Part shown: positions 58,015 to 64,000 of the stretch, in pieces
Numbering within the stretch: the stretch's first letter is position 1
Layout: the number at the start of each line of letters is the position of its first letter
Origin: Pseudomonadota bacterium
Lineage (GTDB): Bacteria > Pseudomonadota > Gammaproteobacteria > Steroidobacterales > Woeseiaceae
Assembly (NCBI GenBank): GCA_022567295.1
Contig: JADFHE010000014.1
Span: forward strand, 1-64,000
Direction of reading: 5' to 3'
Length of the DNA stretch: 64,000 nt
Program-made: the position numbers and the translations under genes
The notes under the pieces: model-generated
Database searches by the model: none
What the model saw: the letters and a program-made list of their open reading frames with translations, nothing else
What the model was told of the DNA's origin: nothing

Positions 58015-59718
58015 CTATTCAGACGACGCAAGCGCGTCGAGACGTACTGTTTCAAATTCGTCGCCGGAATTCCAGACTGGCATGCTATCGGCGTTCGCGA
58101 TGGCCAGTCCGGTCCAGTAGCCGAGCAGCACATCATCAATCATGCCCTCAAGGTTCCAGCTCGGATCGTACTCGTCACTCGGCTGGTGATAATTGACTTC
58201 GGTGTAGTGATTTTGCTGCTCGCGACCCCATTCTGGCGGCCGATCGACGAAGTCGGTGCCGGTGTCGATATACATCGCGGGTACACCGATCTTGGCGAAG
58301 CTGAATTGATCCGAACGATAGAAATAGCCTTTGTCAGCAAACTGGTCGGGCTTCACTACACGGCCTTGTTCTTCGGCGATACTCATAGCGATCTCGTCGA
58401 TCGACGACTTGCCCAGTCCAATGTACGTTACATCGTGGGTGTGCCCCCAGATATTTCCGCCATCGTAATTGATATTGGCCGCAATTTTTCCAGGCGCAAA
58501 GGTGGGATTCGCCGCGTAGTATTCTGAACCGAGCAGGCCCTGCTCTTCTGCACCGACCAGTGCGATTAGAACTGAGCGCCGCGGAGCTTTGGGAAGCGCT
58601 TTGATCGCTTTGGCAATCGCCATGACCTGAGCAACCCCGGTCGCATTGTCGAATGCGCCGTTGTAAATCGCATCACCGTCTTCGTTTGGCGTCGAGATGC
58701 CTAGATGATCGTGGTGCGCCGTATAGATGACAACTTCATCTTTGAGTTCTGGGTCGCTGCCGGGGATCAGGCCGAGTACGTTGGCGGATTGCACGCGCTG
58801 TATTTCAACGTCCATTCCCATCGACGCGGTGATGCCCAGCGGCACGGGCTCGAAGTCGCGGTTGTATGCCTGTTCGCGAAGCTTATCGAGATCCAACCCT
58901 GCCATCGCGACCAGATCACGAGCCGCATCTTCAGTTACCCATGCCAAAACCTGGCTTCGCGGTTCATCGCCGGCCGGCAATTCAAACTGCACGCCCGTCC
59001 ACGATGTCTGCACAACCTGGAACGGATATCCCGCTGACGAAGATGTATGAATAATGATCGCGCCGACCGCACCCTGTCGAGCCGCGCTCAGATATTTGTA
59101 ATCCCAACGGCCGTACCAGAGACGCGTCTCGCCAGCGAACAATTCCGGGTTCCAGTCTGGATCATTATTCATCATCAGCAAGATTTTGCCGTTTAGGTCG
59201 ACGCCCTTGTAGTCGTCCCAGTCAAATTCCGGGGCCTGAATACCGTAACCAACGAACACGACTTCGGCGTCCGCAACTTCGACACGCTCCTCCTGCACAC
59301 CGCTGGCAACAATGAACTGATCCCATTGCTTCAGTGTCATCGCGATGTCGTGCCCGGAAAACACCCACTCATCGGGTTGCGATGCGCTCACGCCGACAAG
59401 ATCAAAGGGTTGCTCCCAGCGACCTTCTGCCGCACCGGGCTCCAGTCCTAACGCCGCCAGCTGTTCGGCCAGGTACTTGCGAGTCTTTTCATCACCGCGG
59501 CTACCTGGCCCGCGTCCTTCATAACTGTCGTGCGAAATCTCCGCAATAATTCCGCGCATGTAATTATCCTCAATCTGGAGTGACGCCTGCTCAGCTGCAG
59601 AATCGCCGCCCTCCACTGCAGCGCCTGCTAGCTCCGATTCGAGACCGGATTCCTGTTTGCTGCACGCGAATAACAGACTGCTTACGACAATAAGAACTAT
59701 TTTGGAAATAGAATTCAC
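58015..59718 (-). CDS. M28 family aminopeptidase with PA domain, lipoprotein
   Basis: The 567 residues have a lipoprotein signal (LIVVSSLLFACSKQ). A protease-associated insertion lies at about 150-260 (GVDLNGKILLMMNNDP; AARQGAVGAIIIHTSS). Zinc ligands and catalytic residues of M28 are in TAHHDHLGIS, NGAFDNATGVAQVM, LVGAEEQGLLGSEYY, NINYDGGNIWG and NYHQPSDEYDP. It removes N-terminal residues from peptides in the periplasm or at the cell surface. It is the first gene of the pair with the DUF885 protein. Confidence 0.93.
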   Translation of the reverse strand: MNSISKIVLIVVSSLLFACSKQESGLESELAGAAVEGGDSAAEQASLQIEDNYMRGIIAEISHDSYEGRGPGSRGDEKTRKYLAEQLAALGLEPGAAEGRWEQPFDLVGVSASQPDEWVFSGHDIAMTLKQWDQFIVASGVQEERVEVADAEVVFVGYGIQAPEFDWDDYKGVDLNGKILLMMNNDPDWNPELFAGETRLWYGRWDYKYLSAARQGAVGAIIIHTSSSAGYPFQVVQTSWTGVQFELPAGDEPRSQVLAWVTEDAARDLVAMAGLDLDKLREQAYNRDFEPVPLGITASMGMDVEIQRVQSANVLGLIPGSDPELKDEVVIYTAHHDHLGISTPNEDGDAIYNGAFDNATGVAQVMAIAKAIKALPKAPRRSVLIALVGAEEQGLLGSEYYAANPTFAPGKIAANINYDGGNIWGHTHDVTYIGLGKSSIDEIAMSIAEEQGRVVKPDQFADKGYFYRSDQFSFAKIGVPAMYIDTGTDFVDRPPEWGREQQNHYTEVNYHQPSDEYDPSWNLEGMIDDVLLGYWTGLAIANADSMPVWNSGDEFETVRLDALASSE

Positions 59719-59745
59719 TTGGGTTACTCCAGTTGAGTTGTTTTT

Positions 59746-60123
59746 CTAGCGACGGCGAACGACAATTACTTCATATCGGCCATCAGGGCCGATACACCAC
59801 GACGCCACAATACTCGTGATACTGACAATGATGGCACCGAAAAGTGCGGACCAGAATCCGGACACGTAAAAGTTATCGAGCAATGCGGCGACTAAGCCAA
59901 ACATCGCTGCATTCAAAATAAAGATAAACAGACCAAGCGTCACGATCGTAAGTGGCAATGTCAGCAAAAACATCACGGGACGCACAAATGCGTTAGCGAG
60001 ACCTAATAACAGCGCGGCGATTATGAAATTGCCTGCGCCCTCTAACCCGACGCCGGGTATCAGGCGGGATGCGAGAAAGAGTCCTAGCATGGTAATCAAA
60101 GTGCGAATGAAAATGCCGTTCAT
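59746..60123 (-). CDS. Phage holin family 4-2-like small membrane protein
   Basis: The 125 residues contain about four membrane helices with the conserved LLGLANAFVRPVMFLLTLPL, followed by TIVTLGLFIFILNAAMFGLV. This is the pattern of the widespread chromosomal Phage_holin_4_2 (YvlD-like) family. Despite the name, nothing else here is phage-like, so a housekeeping membrane role is more likely. The gene starts 75 bp before tRNA-Arg on the opposite strand. Confidence 0.85.
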   Translation of the reverse strand: MNGIFIRTLITMLGLFLASRLIPGVGLEGAGNFIIAALLLGLANAFVRPVMFLLTLPLTIVTLGLFIFILNAAMFGLVAALLDNFYVSGFWSALFGAIIVSITSIVASWCIGPDGRYEVIVVRRR

Positions 60124-60198
60124 TCCCCCATTATGGCATCAAATTCCCGATCGATTGCTACACGCGGCGGAAGACATTATCGTACGCGCTTGGCCAAG

Positions 60199-60275
60199 GC
60201 GCCCGTAGCTCAGTCGGATAGAGCACCAGATTCCTAATCTGGGGGTCACAAGTTCGAATCTTGTCGGGCGCACCA
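60199..60275 (+). tRNA. tRNA-Arg (anticodon CCU)
   Basis: Complete cloverleaf with CCA encoded. The GCGCCCG acceptor pairs with CGGGCGC. The anticodon stem CCAGA/TCTGG encloses TTCCTAA, giving anticodon CCT, which reads AGG. The T loop is TTCGAAT. The last 18 bases are duplicated at 60434-60451. Confidence 0.97.
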
Positions 60276-60277
60276 AT

Positions 60278-60312
60278 ACAACCAAGGGTCCCCTTGCGGG
60301 GCCCCTGGTTGT
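60278..60312 (+). terminator. Hairpin terminator after tRNA-Arg
   Basis: ACAACCAAGGGTCCCC and GGGGCCCCTGGTTGT form a stem of about 15 pairs with one bulge and a TTGC loop, starting 3 bp after the tRNA CCA. The U-tract is poor, so it may act as a processing or Rho-assisted stop. Confidence 0.65.
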
Positions 60313-60433
60313 GTTCGTGTGTTCGCCGGGATGACGAGGACTTTGTTCGACCAATTGCGAATGCAATTGGCGACGGAGCGGCGCTAGCCGCGCAGCCCGC
60401 AGGGTGTGGATCGCCCCAGGGCGATCTGAATCC

Positions 60434-60451
60434 ATCTTGTCGGGCGCACCA
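60434..60451 (+). repeat. Duplicated 3' end of tRNA-Arg (attachment-site-like)
   Basis: ATCTTGTCGGGCGCACCA is identical to the last 18 bases of tRNA-Arg (60258-60275), with its copy 176 bp downstream. Integrases of many islands and phages recombine at tRNA 3' ends and leave such direct repeats. The 158 bp between the copies carry only the terminator and no gene or integrase, so this would be an empty or decayed site. A local duplication is the alternative. Confidence 0.6.
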
Positions 60452-60456
60452 TCTTT

Positions 60457-61203
60457 TCATTGGCTAACGATTTCTGGATTCTTCTCCGAATGCCGCAGGC
60501 TGCGATTGGCCAGCACCAAATACAGTGCCGCCGAAATACCCGAAGCGCCGAACAGCATGGTCATAACAACGATCTGATACTTCGCTGCCACAAACGGTGA
60601 AACCCCGGATAATATCTGGCCGGTCATCATCCCGGGTAACGCAACGAGACCGACCGCAAACAACGAATTAGTGATCGGTATCAACGATGCCTGTAATGCG
60701 ATTCTCCGAGCTTCTATATACGGCGTTCCTCTTTCGTACTCGGACTGAAGCCTTTCGGCCGCAAGACTGACGGCATTCATCGAGCCTGCAAAAATCATTC
60801 CTGCCAGCGGCACTACGTAGCGTGGGCTAAACCATGGTTCAACGCCGATAACCACTTGACTGACCAGCGCAAGCGTTAACATTCCGCCGACGAATATTGC
60901 GCCGAGTGAGTTGAGATACATCTGTGGCTGCTTTTCCTGTAGTGGCCGAATCGCGATCCAGCTCGCCGCAGTAAGCATGATCACCAGGACAGCAATGATG
61001 AATACCGGCTGCTCGGAGTCAAAGATGTATACGAGCACATAGCCAATGAGCAGCAATTGGATCAGCATCCGCAGCGTCGCGTAAATCGCAGTCTGTGCGC
61101 CCGCGGACCAACGAAACATGATGCCGATAACGACAGCCACCGGCAGAAAGGCAATTATCAGCCCTTGCAATGAAATCGCGGTTAGTACTGTTCCCATTTG
61201 CAT
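60457..61203 (-). CDS. fetB: FetB-like ABC transporter permease (UPF0014)
   Basis: The 248 residues contain about seven membrane helices and family segments RMLIQLLLIGYVLVYIFDSE, PRYVVPLAGMIFAGSMNAVS, RGTPYIEARRIALQASLIPI and VALPGMMTGQILSGVSPFVA. In E. coli FetA (ATPase) and FetB export iron. No ATPase gene is adjacent: upstream, on the same strand, is a glutathione transferase gene. The permease therefore needs an ATPase from elsewhere or has lost its partner. The stop lies 6 bp from the duplicated tRNA end. Confidence 0.87.
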   Translation of the reverse strand: MQMGTVLTAISLQGLIIAFLPVAVVIGIMFRWSAGAQTAIYATLRMLIQLLLIGYVLVYIFDSEQPVFIIAVLVIMLTAASWIAIRPLQEKQPQMYLNSLGAIFVGGMLTLALVSQVVIGVEPWFSPRYVVPLAGMIFAGSMNAVSLAAERLQSEYERGTPYIEARRIALQASLIPITNSLFAVGLVALPGMMTGQILSGVSPFVAAKYQIVVMTMLFGASGISAALYLVLANRSLRHSEKNPEIVSQ

Positions 61204-61322
61204 TCCTAAGTGGTGACTCGAGGCCTGAGGCCCATGATGAAGAGCGACCGTTCAATCTACAAAGGTTACGATGATATGTCAGGCCGCTCAACGTCAGGAG
61301 CGAAGCTTCATCCGGGCGGGAA

Positions 61323-61940
61323 CTACGGACGAGTGGCGTAATATGCCACCACGCGAGGGTCGCTCTCGATACGCTCTTGGTGTTCCACAAGGCCCGGTGC
61401 CAGTTGCTGCACAAGATCTTTCGGGACGTAATCCAGATTCCCCGAGCGCAGCGAGCGTGTCTGCACGAAGGCCTTCAGGTCAGCTACAGTCAGTCCATTG
61501 TCGGCGAAGTACTCTCCGCCTCCGCGGGCCAGTAGCTCGTCCAGCCCCCGCAGATAAACGGACAACCAACCATCCACGAGTTTTTCGCGTGCCAGTCTGA
61601 GCTCTTCGTCCTCCAGGCCGAAGGTTTGCACTATGTAATGGCTAATATCTTCAAGCGCGCCCAGTACTTCATCACAGTAAAGTGCTTGCAGATCGTCGTC
61701 AGGATACAGGCCTGCCATCTTGCCCACGTAGCGGCTGAGGGCGTTGGATTGAGCCACCTCGGCGCCATCAATTTCGAGCACAGGTACTGAATTGAAGCGC
61801 GTGCTCCGCCGCATCTCGCCAAATTCGGAAAACGATATGCGGTTGTCTTCAAAATCGATTCCTGCCGCGTGAAATGCGATACGGATTGGCTCGGCACGCC
61901 CACCGTCGAAATCAAAATAGGTAAGCTTGTAGCTGGACAT
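61323..61940 (-). CDS. Glutathione S-transferase family protein
   Basis: The 205-residue reading from MSSYKLTYFDFDGGRAEPIR has AAAGGAG upstream; the longer reading is not needed. The thioredoxin-like N-domain shows the sigma/alpha-class pattern, with Tyr in LTYFDF and NSVPVLEIDGAEVAQSNALS (cis-Pro and the glutathione gamma-Glu site). The helical C-domain follows (GGEYFADNGLTVADLKAFVQ). It is similar to eukaryote-like prostaglandin-synthase-type GSTs found in proteobacteria. Substrate unknown. Confidence 0.9.
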   Translation of the reverse strand: MSSYKLTYFDFDGGRAEPIRIAFHAAGIDFEDNRISFSEFGEMRRSTRFNSVPVLEIDGAEVAQSNALSRYVGKMAGLYPDDDLQALYCDEVLGALEDISHYIVQTFGLEDEELRLAREKLVDGWLSVYLRGLDELLARGGGEYFADNGLTVADLKAFVQTRSLRSGNLDYVPKDLVQQLAPGLVEHQERIESDPRVVAYYATRP

Positions 61941-62150
61941 TGCGTGATCTCCTTTGCGTTGCACCAATCTTACCAGTTGGCTGGCAGAAAACAGCGGACA
62001 GCGGACGTTGCAATAAAAGGCGCTTTCGGCCAATAGCGGTCGTTCATCGAGCGCGCGATTCCGATCGCAACGCATGGCTAGGTACCGTCGCGACTTCCAC
62101 TCTAGCGATGCCTATCTCGTTACTCGTGGACAAGAGTAGAGTAATTTCCT

Positions 62151-62540
62151 CTATTCGGTCGGAAGCCCTGCCGCTTTCCACGCCTCCATACCTCCTTCCA
62201 TGTAGTGGACGTTTGTAAAGCCCATGTCCTTAAGAAGGCTGGCCGCTATGGCGCCATTCGGTCCAATCTGGCACGTAGTAACGACCGGACGCGAGCGATC
62301 TTGGAGCCGAGCTTCTCGCCACTCTTCGGGCAGCTCGAGGTCCGCCTTAACCGGTAACATGCCGAGCGAGATATTAATGCCGCCGGCAGCTAAACCGGTC
62401 GATGAAATATCGGCGGCGTCGCGGACATCCACAAGTAAGACATTGGAGTCTTGTTCTGATCGTTTATGAACTTCATCAGCACTTAGTCCGTCCACCTGTG
62501 CCATTGCATCTTCGGCCATTTGCATAAAAGACTTAGCCAT
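62151..62540 (-). CDS. Single-domain rhodanese-like sulfurtransferase
   Basis: The 129 residues form one rhodanese domain: VLLVDVRDAADISSTG, a spacer with WREARLQDRSRPVV, the active-site loop TTCQIGPNGAIAASLL with the persulfide-forming Cys, and GFTNVHYMEGGMEAWKAAGL. AAGGAG precedes the ATG. It may move sulfur or detoxify cyanide; partners are not evident. It is followed by a 210-bp spacer without supported features before the GST gene. Confidence 0.9.
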   Translation of the reverse strand: MAKSFMQMAEDAMAQVDGLSADEVHKRSEQDSNVLLVDVRDAADISSTGLAAGGINISLGMLPVKADLELPEEWREARLQDRSRPVVTTCQIGPNGAIAASLLKDMGFTNVHYMEGGMEAWKAAGLPTE

Positions 62541-62568
62541 TGTTGTTCTCCTTATCTTGCGAATCTAA

Positions 62569-63893
62569 TCAGCGAATGAATCGTGCTCCCGGTATTAGAC
62601 TGTAACAAATTTGTCTCAGCTCAATGATGTTCGCTTCGGGTCGCTTCAGCGCCATGTAATAGGCGCGCATGGCGTTATATAAAAAGGGATCGCTATACCG
62701 GCCAACTGACTGGCATTGCTCGGTTGTTCGGGCCCAAATGTATAGCCAGAACGACCCATCAAGTGCTGTGCCAACCAAGTCAATCCGTACTTATCAAACA
62801 AGCGCTGCAAACCAGTGCTTAATCTATTACCTAGAATATGGCTCTTCTCATAAGCCTCGGGGGTTAATATCTCGTTAAGCGCAACCTTTGTCGCAGCCAT
62901 ACAAAGGGCATTGCCGTATAAAGTGCCGCCGATGGCCAGGCCACCATTCATGGATCTGGAATCTAACTCATCCTCAGCCTCTAGATGCGAGGCCACAAAC
63001 TCGCCGATCTCCTTAGTCATGCCGTATGTGCCGGTCGGTATTCCCGCAGCGACCGTTTTACCGAGCGTGAGCATGTCACATTGAATGTTCCAAGCCCGGC
63101 TCAATCCACCCCAGGCACAAATCTGAGTATGCGTTTCATCGATAATCAATAGGCTCTGATATTGGTCACACAGTTTCCGTAATGCATCGAAGAAGCCCTC
63201 CTCCGGTTTAATTACCCCAATGTTCGTCAGGGCGGGTTCAGTTAGCACGCAAGCTATGGGATGATCTTTGAGTGCACTTTCGACGGCAGCTAAATCATTA
63301 AAATCGACATTTATGGTTTTCTTACTGAAGTCCTTAGTAAAGCCCAGACTGTCGTCACCACTGTTCTGATATCCCATCGTGTCGTCAATATGTCCATGAT
63401 ATTTACCATTGAAAACCAGAATGTATTCCTTCTTTGCAAACGCTCTGGCAATCCTGATAGCTTCCATATTTGCCGACGAGGCCGACAACGTAAATTGCCA
63501 GTAGGGGAGTCGATAGCGATTGGCCAGCTCGGCAGAGACCTCAATACTGTCCTCTACCGGTAACAGAAACTGTGACCCATCAGCAACCCGTTGTTGCATC
63601 ACCTCAACGAGGGCCTTGGGTCCATAGCCGCAGGTCATACTGAGATCAGCCTGATTCATGTCCAGGTATTTATGGTCGTCGGCGTCCCAGAAACAGGCAC
63701 CCTCGCCGCGTTTGGCGAAAATAGGCTGATGAAAATACAAGCCCTCCATCCATGCGCAGGGTACGCCATTAGGCATATGCCTCTTTGCTCTATTCAGTAA
63801 GGCTGCTGATTTTGGTCGGTCTCTGTGAAAGCGTTTTGTTTCTCGTTCATAAATGGCTTTCACTCGCTCTTGAGCAACGTTAGTTGCCGGCAT
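62569..63893 (-). pseudogene. Class III (glutamate-1-semialdehyde-type) aminotransferase, frameshifted
   Basis: The main frame (62646-63893) encodes the PLP enzyme: SAALLNRAKRHMPNGVPCAW, ASSANMEAIRIARAF, LLIIDETHTQICAWGGLSR and the cofactor lysine in MLTLGKTVAAGIPTGTYG. After GPEQPSNASQLAG it runs into an unrelated tail. A second frame (62569-62778) supplies the expected end from YSDPFLYNAMRAYYMALKRP. A single missing base near 62690-62704 explains both and restores about 441 residues, the family length. It could be an error or recent decay. Codons here look more AT-rich than in the rest of the window, hinting at transfer. The ATG has AGGAG upstream. Confidence 0.78.
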
Positions 63894-63950
63894 GATGACT
63901 CCTAAATATTATTGAAATACGTTAAGGCTTGGTGCCGCCTAACAATGTTT

Positions 63951-63979
63951 AGAATGCAAAAGTAGAGATGACCTTTCAA
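63951..63979 (-). promoter_or_regulatory. Candidate promoter of the aminotransferase gene
   Basis: On the minus strand TTGAAA (63974-63979) and CATTCT (63951-63956) are separated by exactly 17 bp, about 58 bp before the start codon. The -35 matches well and the -10 poorly. No operator repeat is seen before the window ends. Confidence 0.35.
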
Positions 63980-64000
63980 CTGCGACGGACCGTTGTGGAT

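Noticed and set aside
59746-60123. Holin-like gene as evidence of a prophage
   Set aside because: The Phage_holin_4_2 family is common on chromosomes; no endolysin, structural or integrase genes are nearby.
60139-60460. Open frames antisense to tRNA-Arg containing PTRFELVTPRLG and similar
   Set aside because: This is the well-known artefact of translating a tRNA gene on its opposite strand; the frame has no independent support.
63937-63943. GCCTAAC resembling an integron attC core site upstream of the aminotransferase
   Set aside because: Seven bases match the degenerate consensus by chance easily; no matching GTTRRRY partner with folded arms is present before the window ends, and none follows the gene.

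Overview
The window is a gene-dense piece of a gammaproteobacterial chromosome, with GC in the mid-50s by eye. This rests on the tolQRA-tolB-pal-cpoB cluster next to ybgC and ruvCAB with a tRNA-Lys behind cpoB, a synthetase-only RelA with an EFDD motif, the sucA-sucB-lpd order, and an EF-G2-type elongation factor. Many exported hydrolases and an AlkB alkane hydroxylase fit a free-living heterotroph, perhaps a marine or sediment lineage. I cannot name the genus from sequence alone.

Layout. 1-8.1 kb (minus strand): envelope and recombination operon yebC-ruvC-ruvA-ruvB-ybgC-tolQ-tolR-tolA-tolB-pal-cpoB, then tRNA-Lys(UUU). 8.2-13.4 kb: divergent relA, an SPFH/NfeD membrane pair and an AGCS amino-acid:sodium symporter. 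13.5-19.1 kb: the 2-oxoglutarate dehydrogenase complex sucA-sucB-lpd. 19.2-28.2 kb: accessory genes, namely a DUF5658 protein, alkB, a CPBP protease, a 62-aa double-glycine-leader peptide (microcin-like), an outer-membrane barrel, a PLP decarboxylase with an MFS transporter, ArfB and a CadC-like regulator. 28.3-33.7 kb: a ribbon-helix-helix gene pair, fhs, and a Fic AMP-transferase preceded by a dense array of TGTCGA inverted repeats. 33.3-36.3 kb: queC and queE in one overlapping operon with a Tat-signal SDR lipoprotein. 36.5-43.1 kb: small and hypothetical genes, a DUF3300 protein, a second RHH pair resembling plasmid partition proteins, an internally deleted M19 dipeptidase remnant and a frameshifted SLC13 transporter. 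43.1-49.5 kb: amidohydrolase, zinc metallopeptidase, EF-G2, RarD. 49.5-60.1 kb: RND efflux pump with adaptor, an ExeA-like ATPase with a long Ala/Pro tail, DUF885 and M28 peptidases, a holin-4-like membrane protein. 60.2-64 kb: tRNA-Arg(CCU) with a duplicated 3' end, fetB, GST, rhodanese and a frameshifted class III aminotransferase.

The most interesting items are (1) twelve TGTCGA/TCGACA half-sites spaced near multiples of 10 bp, in about 70-bp units, immediately upstream of the self-inhibited Fic gene; (2) the microcin-like peptide tail-to-tail with a CPBP protease; (3) two RHH gene pairs, each with its own short-repeat operator; (4) two REPIN-like elements bounded by inverted GTAGGAG; and (5) an attachment-site-like duplication of the tRNA-Arg 3' end. 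Two genes carry single-base frameshifts, so sequencing or assembly error must be excluded before calling them decayed.
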